Below are positions 1-7,790 of a DNA stretch of 58,110 nt, in pieces; position 1 is the first letter of the stretch; each line of letters begins with the position of its first letter. Under the pieces are notes generated by a model that was not told the DNA's origin, ran no database searches, and saw nothing but the letters and a program-made list of their open reading frames with translations. The stretch spans positions 1-58,110 of the forward strand of contig CAYURH010000005.1 of the NCBI GenBank assembly GCA_964447105.1, given 5' to 3'. The position numbers and the translations under genes were made by a program. The DNA is from CAYURH01 sp964447105 (GTDB lineage Bacteria; Patescibacteriota; Saccharimonadia; Saccharimonadales; EFPC-124).

Positions 1-355
1 TGATCTCGCGGTCGGCGGCCTGGCGCAGGTGAGCCCAGGCAACCTGCAGCGCACGCCACCATTCGATTGCGGCCGGGTCGCCACCCTGTACGCGCTCGAG
101 ATCGAGCACGTGCGACCATGCTTCAACCAGTGTGCAGGTACCGCGATTGGCCCGAGCGCTCGCCATGATGTGCCCCATGCAGCGGCGGACGCGGACGTGA
201 GGATCACTGACATCCAGATCTCCGCGCCACCAGTCGATCAGCCGGTCGAAGCCCGACTGGTAGGCGAACGCCGAGACGTCGTGCATCGGCGCCTCGGTGC
301 TGCTGGGATCGGTGGTAGACGCGACACCATCGGTGTCGCTATCGTTGATCGCCAT
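1..355 (-). CDS. Hypothetical protein, N-terminal 118 residues, C-terminus beyond the window
   Basis: An open frame runs from an ATG at 355 to the window edge without a stop. The start is supported by GGGAG about 7 nt upstream and by a promoter-like leader further up. The visible protein is acidic at its N-terminus and then Trp/Arg-rich and helical, with RLIDWWRGDL and EWWRALQVAWAHL as recognisable stretches. It has no signal peptide or membrane segment. I do not recognise the family. The G+C-rich third positions differ from murJ next door and match the other orphan cassettes in this window (7791, 32585, 33231, 36642, 52787). The opposite-strand frame over the same bases has no start signal and is judged a shadow. 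Confidence 0.65.
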   Translation of the reverse strand, partial: MAINDSDTDGVASTTDPSSTEAPMHDVSAFAYQSGFDRLIDWWRGDLDVSDPHVRVRRCMGHIMASARANRGTCTLVEAWSHVLDLERVQGGDPAAIEWWRALQVAWAHLRQAADREI

Positions 356-412
356 GAGTGTCTCCCTTCGTGTCCGCTGCGGGGTGCAACGGAACAAAGC
401 GGAGGTATAATA
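356..412 (-). promoter_or_regulatory. Promoter and hairpin leader of the orphan gene at 1-355
   Basis: On the minus strand a TATTAT -10 box lies at 412-407. It is followed by a leader of about 45 nt in which TCCGCT (403-398) can pair with AGCGGA (378-373), and then by GGGAG just before the ATG. The layout of -10, small hairpin, G/A-rich ribosome site is the same as in the cassettes at 32974 and 33620. A -35 box is not clear. Confidence 0.5.
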
Positions 413-470
413 TCATAAAAAGTAGGTTTTCGCCACCAAAATGAATGCGCTGCAGTGTTATTTTCTCTGT

Positions 471-476
471 TATAAT
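471..476 (+). promoter_or_regulatory. -10 box of the murJ-lepA transcript
   Basis: A perfect TATAAT lies 36 nt before the murJ ATG. No good -35 hexamer is visible at 17 nt. The 5' leader is short and has no strong Shine-Dalgarno sequence. Confidence 0.5.
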
Positions 477-512
477 AGCCCCAAGAGCTAACGCCCTACA
501 CTTACTTCTACT

Positions 513-2132
513 ATGGTTAAACGCTTTATCGCCCGAGCCAATGGCCGCTGGAACATCTTTACTGCCGCTACCCTGTTGGCGAGTTCAACGTTGGCGGCTA
601 GTTTGATTGGTCTGTATCGTGATCGTTTGTTGCTGGGCTACTATTACGACACCTATCCGCAGGCGCTTGACGCGTATCGCGTAGCATTTACCATCCCAGA
701 TTTCATGTTTTTCATATTGGTGTCTGGTGCGCTGAGTGTGACATTTATCCCGGTCTTTACGCAGCGCATGTCCAAAGGCAATTCTCAGTCGGCATGGGAA
801 CTGTCGTCGAGTTTACTCAATATGTTTGCAGTGGTCACATTTGTGGCTAGTTTGGCGATAATCATCTTTGCTGAGCCGCTGGTGCGAATCATAGCCTCGG
901 GGCTCGACGAGAGCACGCAGGGTCTGGCGGTGTCGATGATGCGCGTGATTGCCATTAACCCGTTTCTGTTTTCGATATCCAGCGTATTGGCCAGTATTCA
1001 GCAGGCCATGGGGCGGTATTTCTTTTTTGCACTGGCACCACTCACCTATAACTTAGGGATTATTTTTGGCATCTTGGTGTTGACCAATGGTATAAACCTA
1101 TTTGGCTGGCAGGTTTTTGGCGGCGGTATCATGGGCGTGGCCCTGGGTGTGGTGTTGGGGTCGATCGTGCAGCTGATCGTTAGTAGTATTGGTGTGACAG
1201 GGTTGAACTTTACGTATCAGTTCAAGATATTCTGGCGTAATTTGGCGTTTCGGCGAGTGCTCAAACTGTTGCCGCCGCGCGCAGTCGACCAAGGTATCGA
1301 TTATTTCAATAACTTCGTGGAAATCAACTTGGCGTCTCGTTTGGGATTTGGCGCCATCGCCACCTATCAGATGGCGACCACGCTGTATTTTGTGCCTATT
1401 TCGTTGATTGGTGTGGCCATTTCCACGGCGGTGTTCCCGCACCTTACGCGCCAGGTGGCGGCTGGGCGACCCGACTTATTTAAGAAACAGATTCAGGATA
1501 CGCTGCGAGTGATTATGTGGTTGGCGCTGCCGGTGTCGGCGTTTACTTTTTTGGCCCGTGGTTACATTGTGAGTTTTGTGAAATTTGGTGGTGCATCTGA
1601 AATCGCCAACGTGTTGGGTGTGTTGGCGGTGGCAATCCTATTTCGTTCGGTCTATCTGTTGATTTCTCGCAGTTTCTACGCTCAGCAAAATACACGCACG
1701 CCGCTGTACGTGTCACTGGTGGCAATTGCGTTGAATATCGTACTCGCTATCACCTTTGTGACGCAAACGAACCTGGGCGTGTTTGGCTTGGCGGCAGCGC
1801 ATGCTATCACGACTATGGTAGAGGTCATCATACTCTTCACTATTATGACGCGCCACGGCTTGCGCATATTTGACGCGCGCTTGGCGGATGCCACGCTCAA
1901 AATGATTTCGGCTACCGGTTTGATGTTTGTCGTAACTTATATTATGCTAAAGATCTTCAGCCCTGTTGTTGGTAGTAATTTTGTGGCGCAGTTGCCGCCG
2001 TTTATTGTCATAGTGGCAGTGAGTGGCGTCACATATTTGGCGGCGAGTCGGTTGCTGCATATCCGTGAAGCCTACCCAGTGATAGAGCGGCTGAAAATGT
2101 TGGTATTTTTTAAACGACGTCCCCACGCCTAA
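513..2132 (+). CDS. murJ: MurJ/MviN lipid II flippase
   Basis: A 539-residue polytopic membrane protein of the MOP superfamily, MurJ/MviN family, whose members flip the lipid-linked peptidoglycan precursor across the cytoplasmic membrane. About 14 hydrophobic segments can be counted. The first helices carry family-typical text (TLLASSTLAASLIGLYRDRLL and, near residue 70, a PDFMFFILVSGALSVTFIPVF region), and the cytoplasmic loop contains QQAMGRYFFFALAPL near residue 165. The length is normal for the family. The stop codon abuts the lepA ATG with no gap, so the two genes are almost certainly cotranscribed and translationally coupled. Confidence 0.93.
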   Translation: MVKRFIARANGRWNIFTAATLLASSTLAASLIGLYRDRLLLGYYYDTYPQALDAYRVAFTIPDFMFFILVSGALSVTFIPVFTQRMSKGNSQSAWELSSSLLNMFAVVTFVASLAIIIFAEPLVRIIASGLDESTQGLAVSMMRVIAINPFLFSISSVLASIQQAMGRYFFFALAPLTYNLGIIFGILVLTNGINLFGWQVFGGGIMGVALGVVLGSIVQLIVSSIGVTGLNFTYQFKIFWRNLAFRRVLKLLPPRAVDQGIDYFNNFVEINLASRLGFGAIATYQMATTLYFVPISLIGVAISTAVFPHLTRQVAAGRPDLFKKQIQDTLRVIMWLALPVSAFTFLARGYIVSFVKFGGASEIANVLGVLAVAILFRSVYLLISRSFYAQQNTRTPLYVSLVAIALNIVLAITFVTQTNLGVFGLAAAHAITTMVEVIILFTIMTRHGLRIFDARLADATLKMISATGLMFVVTYIMLKIFSPVVGSNFVAQLPPFIVIVAVSGVTYLAASRLLHIREAYPVIERLKMLVFFKRRPHA

Positions 2133-3908
2133 ATGCAAGATCACATCCGTAACTTTTGTATTATTGCCCATATCGATCACGGCAAGTCTACGCTCGCTGA
2201 TCGTTTATTAGAATTGACCGGTACCGTAGATAAACGGGAGATGAAAGAGCAGCTGCTGGATCGCATGGATCTGGAGCGCGAGCGCGGCATCACTATCAAA
2301 CTGCAGCCGGTTCGTATGAACTACCGGGGCCACGAACTCAATCTCATTGATACGCCGGGCCACGTAGATTTTAGCTACGAAGTGTCGCGTAGCCTCGAAG
2401 CCTGCGAAGGCGCCATATTGGTGGTGGACGCCACACAGGGCATGCAGGCGCAGACGCTGGCCAATGTGTATTTGGCGCTTGCTGCAGACCTCACTATCAT
2501 CCCGGTGCTTAACAAAATCGATTTGCCAGCCAGCGACGTAGAGCGTGTGGGTGCCGAAATCGTCAGTCTGTTGGGCTGCACGTTTGAAGACATTTTGCAA
2601 ATTTCTGCCAAGACTGGGCAAGGTGTCGACGCTGTACTGGAGCGTGTAGTGGCCGAGGTGCCGCCGCCTGTTGGTGTGGCCGACCAAACCACTCGGGCAC
2701 TCATTTTTGATAGTTACTACGATGATTACCGCGGCGTTATATTGTATGTGCGCATTGTGGACGGTGAAATCCGCAAAGGCGCGCAGATTCGGATGCTCGC
2801 CACCCAAGCGCACGGCTTGGCGCTCGAAGTCGGTGCCCTTAAGCCCGACATGTCGCCCGAGGCGATGCTGAAAACGGGGGAGATTGGCTACATAGTGACC
2901 AACCTCAAGTCCACGCGTGAAGCCAAAGTGGGCGACACAATTACCCTAGCTGGCGCGCACGCCGCTAGCGATCCGCTACCCGGCTACAAAGATGTGAAAC
3001 CGTTTGTGTATGCCGGGTTTTTCCCCGAAAGCAACGAACATTATCAGGAGCTAAAAGACGCCGTCGAAAAACTAAGTCTGAGTGATTCTGCTCTACAGTT
3101 TGAGCCTGAAAATTCGCCAGTGTTAGGGTTTGGTGTGCGCATTGGGTTCTTAGGTCTGCTGCACATGGATATCGTGCGTGAGCGCTTGGAGCGCGAGTAT
3201 GACCTGAGCCTGATTATTACCAACCCATCTACCGACTATCAAGTGACTATGACTGACGGCCGTGAGCTCGATATCAAAAGCGCTGCCGATTTGCCCGACC
3301 CGGTGAAAATTCGCGAGATTCGCGAACCATGGATCCGTGGCGAAATCGTAACACCGCAGGCCTATGTGGGGCAGCTTATCCAATTGATCAACCAAAAACG
3401 TGGCACACAAAAAAACTTGAGCTATATCGACGAGCGTACGGTGATTCGGTTTGAGGCGCCGCTGGCCAACCTGTTGACCGATTTTTACGATCAGCTCAAA
3501 GGCATCACTAGTGGATATGGTTCGTTTAACTATGAATTGGATGATTATCGCACTCAAGATTTGGTGCGCGTGGACTTCTACGTGTCGGGCGAAAAAGTAG
3601 ATGCGCTCAGTGTGATGGCGCACCGGAGTGAAGCCCCGAGTGTTGGTCGTGATATTGTGTCCAAATTGAAAGAAGTCATCCCCCGCCAGCAATTTGCCGT
3701 AAGCCTGCAAGCTGCGATTGGCGGTAAATTTATCGCCCGTGAAGATATTAGCGCGTTTCGTAAAGACGTGACCACTGGTTTGTACGGTGGCGACGTGTCG
3801 CGCAAGAAAAAGGTGCTAGCCAAACAGGCCAAAGGCAAAAAGCGCATGAAGCGTTTTGGCAAAGTTGACATCCCCAGCGAAGCGTTTACTGTTTTGCTGA
3901 AACGCTAG
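2133..3908 (+). CDS. lepA: Elongation factor 4 (LepA) GTPase
   Basis: A 591-residue translational GTPase that acts on ribosomes. Visible motifs are the P-loop AHIDHGKST (about residues 12-20), the switch I region RERGITI, DTPGHVDF (G3) and NKID (G4). Domains II-V and the LepA-specific C-terminal domain follow, ending in a Lys-rich stretch (KKKVLAKQAKGKKRMK) typical of the family. The length is normal. The ATG directly follows the murJ stop. The gene is followed by the hairpin pair at 3910-4096, where transcription may end. Confidence 0.97.
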   Translation: MQDHIRNFCIIAHIDHGKSTLADRLLELTGTVDKREMKEQLLDRMDLERERGITIKLQPVRMNYRGHELNLIDTPGHVDFSYEVSRSLEACEGAILVVDATQGMQAQTLANVYLALAADLTIIPVLNKIDLPASDVERVGAEIVSLLGCTFEDILQISAKTGQGVDAVLERVVAEVPPPVGVADQTTRALIFDSYYDDYRGVILYVRIVDGEIRKGAQIRMLATQAHGLALEVGALKPDMSPEAMLKTGEIGYIVTNLKSTREAKVGDTITLAGAHAASDPLPGYKDVKPFVYAGFFPESNEHYQELKDAVEKLSLSDSALQFEPENSPVLGFGVRIGFLGLLHMDIVRERLEREYDLSLIITNPSTDYQVTMTDGRELDIKSAADLPDPVKIREIREPWIRGEIVTPQAYVGQLIQLINQKRGTQKNLSYIDERTVIRFEAPLANLLTDFYDQLKGITSGYGSFNYELDDYRTQDLVRVDFYVSGEKVDALSVMAHRSEAPSVGRDIVSKLKEVIPRQQFAVSLQAAIGGKFIAREDISAFRKDVTTGLYGGDVSRKKKVLAKQAKGKKRMKRFGKVDIPSEAFTVLLKR

Positions 3909-3909
3909 T

Positions 3910-3999
3910 GACTGACCGTGTAATTTTGTATTCTGCGGAACTCCCGTTGGTCGGCCCCTGACGGGGCAGGTCCTCGAATACAAAATTACACGGTCAGTC
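3910..3999. repeat. Long hairpin 1: 24-bp perfect arms around a conserved core
   Basis: Positions 3910-3933 are perfectly complementary to 3976-3999 (24 bp, A+T-rich arms). The 42-nt interior holds an inner stem GCCCC/GGGGC and the segment CCCGTTGGTCGG. The interior is the near-exact reverse complement of the interior of the neighbouring hairpin at 4002-4096, although the arms of the two hairpins are unrelated. No U-tract follows on either strand, so this is not an ordinary intrinsic terminator. It starts 2 nt after the lepA stop. Confidence 0.9.
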
Positions 4000-4001
4000 G
4001 G

Positions 4002-4096
4002 AGCTGTACCCTTGCCCTTTTTGCTTCCGAGGACTAGCCCAAGAAGGGCCGACCAACGGGAGTCCCGCAGAAAGCAAAAAGAGCAAGGGTACAGCT
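4002..4096. repeat. Long hairpin 2: 25-nt arms, core inverted relative to hairpin 1
   Basis: Positions 4002-4026 pair with 4072-4096 with a single mismatch. The interior (4027-4071) contains GGACT/AGTCC and GCCC/GGGC stems and an 11-nt one-sided bulge, CGACCAACGGG. Compared with the reverse complement of hairpin 1's interior, CGAGGAC, GGCCGACCAACGGGAGT and CCGCAG are identical, while the inner stem changes in a compensated way (GCCCC/GGGGC against GCCC/GGGC). This is an element of unknown function. The remaining 100 nt up to tatA hold a small GAGCC/GGCTC hairpin before the tatA ribosome site and nothing else I recognise. Confidence 0.9.
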
Positions 4097-4205
4097 GTAA
4101 AGCCCGTGCGTTGTTATTTATGCTCACCCAACTTGCGCTTTATTGAAAAACAGTATACGCTTAAAGCATTAAAGGTTTGAGCCGGAGGGCTCGGGGAGAG
4201 TAGAA

Positions 4206-4412
4206 GTGCCATACGTAGCAGATATTTTTGGGATCGGTACACCCGAATTGTTAATCATTGCAGCAATCATTTTGTTGCTATTTGGTGGTAAAAAACTACC
4301 AGAACTGTTCCACAGCGCTGGCAAATCGGTACGCGAACTTCGCAAGGGCATAGAAGGCGATGACGAAAAAAGTGCCACAAAGACCAGCCGAGTTTCGAGC
4401 ACAACAGAGTAA
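4206..4412 (+). CDS. tatA: Twin-arginine translocase subunit TatA
   Basis: A 68-residue protein with the TatA/E plan: a short N-terminal transmembrane helix (LLIIAAIILLLF), the FGGKKLPEL hinge and a charged amphipathic helix with a Ser/Thr-rich tail. It oligomerises to form the protein-conducting element of the Tat pathway for folded proteins. The start is GTG at 4206, chosen because GGGGAG lies about 8 nt upstream. The 3' end overlaps tatC by 53 nt in another frame, an unusually long overlap if the assigned tatC start is right. Confidence 0.93.
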   Translation: MPYVADIFGIGTPELLIIAAIILLLFGGKKLPELFHSAGKSVRELRKGIEGDDEKSATKTSRVSSTTE

Positions 4413-5379
4413 TAGCGATTCTGCCAAGCAGCCCACGTTTATGGAGCATATCTCCGAACTGCGTGGGCGCTTGTTTTGGGTGGTAGGTGTATTTATAGTT
4501 GGTTCGTGCGCGGTGTACCCGCTGCACGACCAAATTATTAGTATGCTCACGGCGCCGTTGGGCGATCAGCAGCTCTACTACCTTACCCCGGTAGGTGGGC
4601 TTACGTTTATACTCAAAATTTGCACCTATGTCGGTATCTTGGCTGCGCTGCCGGTGCTCATATACCATGTATACCGATATCTAGAACCGCTTATGGGGAG
4701 GCATCGCAAGTCGGTGATGTTCTACACCTTACTCTCGGCGATGCTGGCGGCGGCTGGTGTTTGCATGGCGTATTACGTGTTTTTGCCCAGTGCACTGCAT
4801 TTTCTGACTGGGTTTGACATAGGTAAAATCCAGGCAATGCTTACGGTGGATTCGTATTTATCTTTTGTGACGACGTATTTGTTGGGCGCGGCGATTTTGT
4901 TTCAGATTCCGCTGTTGATGATGATTATCAATACCATCCATCGCCTGCCACCTAAGCAGTTGCTCGGGCTGGAGCGATTTGTAATATTGGGAGCATTTAT
5001 CATTGCAGCGGTGGTGTCGCCCACGCCGGACGTGATGAACCAGACGTTTTTTGCCCTGCCGATTATAGGTATGTACCAGCTCGGCGTGGGACTCGTGTGG
5101 TGGCAGCAGCGCCAAGCTGACAAGATGCCAGCGGCCCCCCCGCGCGTCGACGATATCCCGCAGGACGTGCTGCTTGATCTGACGAATCGTGATCTGTTTG
5201 CCGCCCAACCAGTGCCGCGACAAACGCACGTGGCAAGCGCGCAACACCGCGCAGCACCTATGGATATTGCTCCTGTGCGACGACGTCCACAGCCACGGCA
5301 GCAGACACCCGCGCCACGCACGGCAACTCGTACTATCGACGGTTTCTCGCCGCGTTCTACAGTAGAAGCACGTATGTAA
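4360..5379 (+). CDS. tatC: Sec-independent translocase subunit TatC with long C-terminal tail
   Basis: A six-helix membrane receptor for Tat signal peptides. Family features are HISELRGRL at the start of the core, the TPVGGLTFILKI loop, the FQIPLLMM region and SPTPDVMN before the last helices. The assigned ATG at 4360 has AAGGCG upstream and lies inside tatA. ATG 4441, just before HISELR, is a possible alternative start without a ribosome site. After the sixth helix (about residue 250) there are about 90 extra residues rich in Pro, Arg, Gln and Ala with no predicted fold, longer than in typical TatC. The protein forms a two-gene Tat system with TatA; no tatB is seen here. Confidence 0.92.
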   Translation: MTKKVPQRPAEFRAQQSNSDSAKQPTFMEHISELRGRLFWVVGVFIVGSCAVYPLHDQIISMLTAPLGDQQLYYLTPVGGLTFILKICTYVGILAALPVLIYHVYRYLEPLMGRHRKSVMFYTLLSAMLAAAGVCMAYYVFLPSALHFLTGFDIGKIQAMLTVDSYLSFVTTYLLGAAILFQIPLLMMIINTIHRLPPKQLLGLERFVILGAFIIAAVVSPTPDVMNQTFFALPIIGMYQLGVGLVWWQQRQADKMPAAPPRVDDIPQDVLLDLTNRDLFAAQPVPRQTHVASAQHRAAPMDIAPVRRRPQPRQQTPAPRTATRTIDGFSPRSTVEARM

Positions 5380-5461
5380 CGTTTGATTATCGGGCAGAGT
5401 TCGGTATCATGGAAGCACTTATGAACGGCCAGCACAGCACAATCAGAAGCGGGCGCATGCT

Positions 5462-6199
5462 ATGAATCAACTCAAGCACGCCGATCAGTTTCGTGCGTTG
5501 CTTGCGCATTATCATATGTCGGCTGCGGCTCAAAAAGTGATTGCCGACACCCCCCTAGTGTTGCTGGCGGCACCCACATCGAGTGGTCGCAATACGGTTA
5601 TCAAAGAGTTGGTGGCGCAAGGTCGGTATTATTACATCATTTCTGATACTACGAGAGAGCCGCGAGTCGACAACGGCCAATTGGAACAAAACGGCGTCAT
5701 ATATTGGTTTCGTACTGAGGATGAAGTATTGGCGGATCTGCAAAACGGTGAGTTTTTAGAGGCGGCAGTTATTCATAACCAGCAAGTATCGGGGATCAGC
5801 GTGCGCGAAATAAATAAAGCACATCAAGCAGACAAAATCGCCATTACTGATGTCACGGTGGTCGGTGCGGAGTCAATTTACCGGGTGAAACCCGATGCCA
5901 AATTGGTGTTTATGTCACCCCCCTCGTTTGAGATATGGATGGAGCGGTTTTATGGGCGTGGTGAACTACCCGCCGATGAGCGGCGTCGGCGGCTAGAAAG
6001 CGCCGACCATGAATTTGAGTTAGCACTGAGCAGCGACCACTACACTTTTGTCATAAACGATCGGTTTGAGCGTGCGGTGAACGATATCAACACCATTGCC
6101 CTCGGCCACGACTATAACCCCGGCAAACAGGCTGCAGCACGGCGAGTAGTTGAAAAACTGCATGCCGAAACACAACGGTATTTGCGAGACAAAGGGTAG
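5462..6199 (+). CDS. Guanylate-kinase-like protein with altered P-loop
   Basis: A 245-residue protein matching the guanylate kinase fold in order: P-loop position APTSSGRNTV (about residues 36-45), SDTTREPR (GMP-binding STTRxPR equivalent), GVIYWF, GEFLEAAVIHNQQVSG and the lid-like RGELPADERRRRLE. In canonical enzymes the loop reads GxxGxGK[ST]; here Lys is replaced by Arg and the following residue is Asn. It may therefore be a weak or inactive kinase, or a sensor. A 17-codon frame (start 5409) overlaps its ATG as ATGA and could couple translation. It lies just upstream of hrcA, which has its own operator. Confidence 0.8.
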   Translation: MNQLKHADQFRALLAHYHMSAAAQKVIADTPLVLLAAPTSSGRNTVIKELVAQGRYYYIISDTTREPRVDNGQLEQNGVIYWFRTEDEVLADLQNGEFLEAAVIHNQQVSGISVREINKAHQADKIAITDVTVVGAESIYRVKPDAKLVFMSPPSFEIWMERFYGRGELPADERRRRLESADHEFELALSSDHYTFVINDRFERAVNDINTIALGHDYNPGKQAAARRVVEKLHAETQRYLRDKG

Positions 6200-6208
6200 G
6201 GGCAGACT

Positions 6209-6235
6209 CTGGCACTCTCAACTCGTAAGTGCTAG
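6209..6235 (+). promoter_or_regulatory. Degenerate CIRCE operator in front of hrcA
   Basis: CTGGCACTC, nine bases, then AAGTGCTAG: four mismatches to the CIRCE consensus TTAGCACTC-N9-GAGTGCTAA. It overlaps a TAGAAT -10 box (6233-6238) that ends 9 nt before the hrcA ATG. This suggests weak autoregulation of the hrcA-grpE operon. Confidence 0.7.
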
Positions 6236-6247
6236 AATCTAAGTAAT

Positions 6248-6943
6248 ATGACAGATCGTCAAGCCCGCATTTTGGCGGCAATTATAGAGCAGTATGCAGA
6301 GGTAGCGGCGCCGGTGGGGTCGGTAATGCTGGCAAAGCTTTTTGGGGTGAGCCCAGCGACGATTCGTGCCGAGATGGCGCGGCTGGAAGACATGGATTTG
6401 ATTGCCCAACCACACACCAGTGCCGGGCGAGTGCCGACAGACAAGGGGTACAGGCTGTATGTCAATCAGCTGACCGGCAGTGAAACATCTCTTGTTGAAC
6501 GACCGGTTCGCGCGATGGATGCCCGTGTAGCCGATGCCGGGCGAGCTGACATTGCGATTCGTGCCGCGGTAGATATGCTGGTGGAGCTCACGCACAATGT
6601 GGGGCTAGCGACCATTGGCGACCAGCTGTATCTGAGTGGTTTTGCCAGGTTGTTCACCCAGCCCGAATTTAGCAACGGCGGGCCGGTGCACGAAGTAGCG
6701 GCGCTGCTGGACAATTTAGCGCCGTGGTTGCGCGAAGCCACACCCAACGAACCGCTCAATGTCTATATTGGTAGCGAAAACCCTATCGGCAAAAGCAGCG
6801 GTTGCAGCCTGATTATCAGTCGGTTCCGTTCGCCATATTCGGACTTTAGCTATATTGGCGTGCTGGGCCCCACGAGGCAAAGTTACGCACGAGTGATGGG
6901 TTTGGTGCGTCACGCCGGTGCAGCACTAGAAGGAGTATTATAA
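6248..6943 (+). CDS. hrcA: HrcA heat-shock repressor, short form
   Basis: A 231-residue repressor of class I heat-shock genes. The N-terminal winged helix is intact (TDRQARILAAIIEQY, SPATIRAEMARLE, HTSAGRVPTDKGYRLYV). The C-terminal part keeps the GAF-like region ending in YIGVLGPTRQSYARVMGLV. At about 230 residues it is some 100 shorter than classical HrcA (about 340), so the inserted dimerisation segment seems missing or reduced. Three CIRCE-type sites in this window are its evident targets. The start codon follows the -10 box closely, suggesting a leaderless message. grpE starts 4 nt after the stop. Confidence 0.92.
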   Translation: MTDRQARILAAIIEQYAEVAAPVGSVMLAKLFGVSPATIRAEMARLEDMDLIAQPHTSAGRVPTDKGYRLYVNQLTGSETSLVERPVRAMDARVADAGRADIAIRAAVDMLVELTHNVGLATIGDQLYLSGFARLFTQPEFSNGGPVHEVAALLDNLAPWLREATPNEPLNVYIGSENPIGKSSGCSLIISRFRSPYSDFSYIGVLGPTRQSYARVMGLVRHAGAALEGVL

Positions 6944-6947
6944 ACAA

Positions 6948-7397
6948 ATGAGCAAGAAACAGAACGCCCAAGAACAAGAACTTATCGCTGATTTGCAGCG
7001 CATTAGGGCTGATTTTGAGAATTACCGTAAACAGATAGAGATCGAGAAGGCGCGAGTGGTGGACATGACTCGGGCGGCAACAATTATGAAGCTGCTCCCC
7101 ATTATCGATACTGTCGAACGCGCTACCGCCCATATGCCTGAGGCTCTGGCTGACGACCCGTGGGCCAAAGGTATCGCCGGCTTGGCCAAAAACCTGGACA
7201 AAAGCGTAGCCGAACTGGGCCTGGTGCGCATTGATGCTGCGCCCGGTACACCATTTGACCCTAATCTTCATGAAGCTGTGATGATGGACGACAGTGGCGA
7301 CGGTCTGCAAGAAGTCATTGCCGAAGAACTACGCCCCGGCTACAAACTTGGCGACGCCGTGATCCGTCCTAGTATGGTAAAAGTTGCTCGGCAGTAA
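6948..7397 (+). CDS. grpE: GrpE nucleotide-exchange factor
   Basis: A 149-residue cochaperone that releases ADP from DnaK. It has an N-terminal long helix/coiled coil (ELIADLQRIRADFENYRKQIEIEKARV), the four-helix region and the C-terminal beta domain with GYKLGDAVIRPSMVKVA. It is at the short end of the family, with a short disordered N-terminus. AAGGAG lies upstream within the end of hrcA. It is the second gene of the CIRCE-controlled operon. Confidence 0.95.
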   Translation: MSKKQNAQEQELIADLQRIRADFENYRKQIEIEKARVVDMTRAATIMKLLPIIDTVERATAHMPEALADDPWAKGIAGLAKNLDKSVAELGLVRIDAAPGTPFDPNLHEAVMMDDSGDGLQEVIAEELRPGYKLGDAVIRPSMVKVARQ

Positions 7398-7399
7398 AC

Positions 7400-7705
7400 A
7401 TGTCTGAATTAATTGAATGGGGCGGTGGCCAGTTTCGCACCAATGGCAGCGATATTGTGCCAGTGGTAGAACATAACGCTGATATAACGCGCGAAGTGTG
7501 GACAGACACAGAAATTCGCGAATTAGCCGAAGAACTTCTGGATAAAGGTATTATCTTCGACACAGAAATCGAAGATTTTGTAGCCGCCGCCTGGGCTGTG
7601 GGCATGTTTGAGACCGAAGCTGATAGCCGCTTTGATCATGGCCTAGCGTTGCAGGAATTAGTGGACAGTTACATCGCTCCACAAGACCTGATACCTGGGT
7701 TGTAG
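7400..7705 (+). CDS. Conserved-looking small acidic protein after grpE
   Basis: A 101-residue soluble acidic protein, starting 2 nt after the grpE stop, so it belongs to the hrcA operon. It begins with a beta-like segment (LIEWGGGQFRTNGSDIVPV) followed by helices (DTEIRELAEELLDKGIIF, EIEDFVAAAWAVGMF). I do not recognise the family. Its position suggests a role connected with the chaperones, but nothing in the sequence proves that. Confidence 0.75.
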   Translation: MSELIEWGGGQFRTNGSDIVPVVEHNADITREVWTDTEIRELAEELLDKGIIFDTEIEDFVAAAWAVGMFETEADSRFDHGLALQELVDSYIAPQDLIPGL

Positions 7706-7708
7706 ATA

Positions 7709-7737
7709 TTGTAATTATTTATCATAAGTGTTATAAT
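7709..7737 (+). promoter_or_regulatory. Promoter of the orphan membrane gene at 7791
   Basis: TTGTAA (7709-7714), a 17-nt spacer and a perfect TATAAT (7732-7737). The 5' leader is about 45 nt and ends in GTAGGAGACG before the ATG. Confidence 0.75.
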
Positions 7738-7790
7738 ATACTTATCCGTCTGCGAGAGGTGAGAGCCGATCGCAAGAGTAGGAGACGATA

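Noticed and set aside
29..418. Plus-strand open frame at the left edge
   Set aside because: It is antisense to the better-supported minus-strand gene at 1-355 and has no ribosome site or protein-like pattern.
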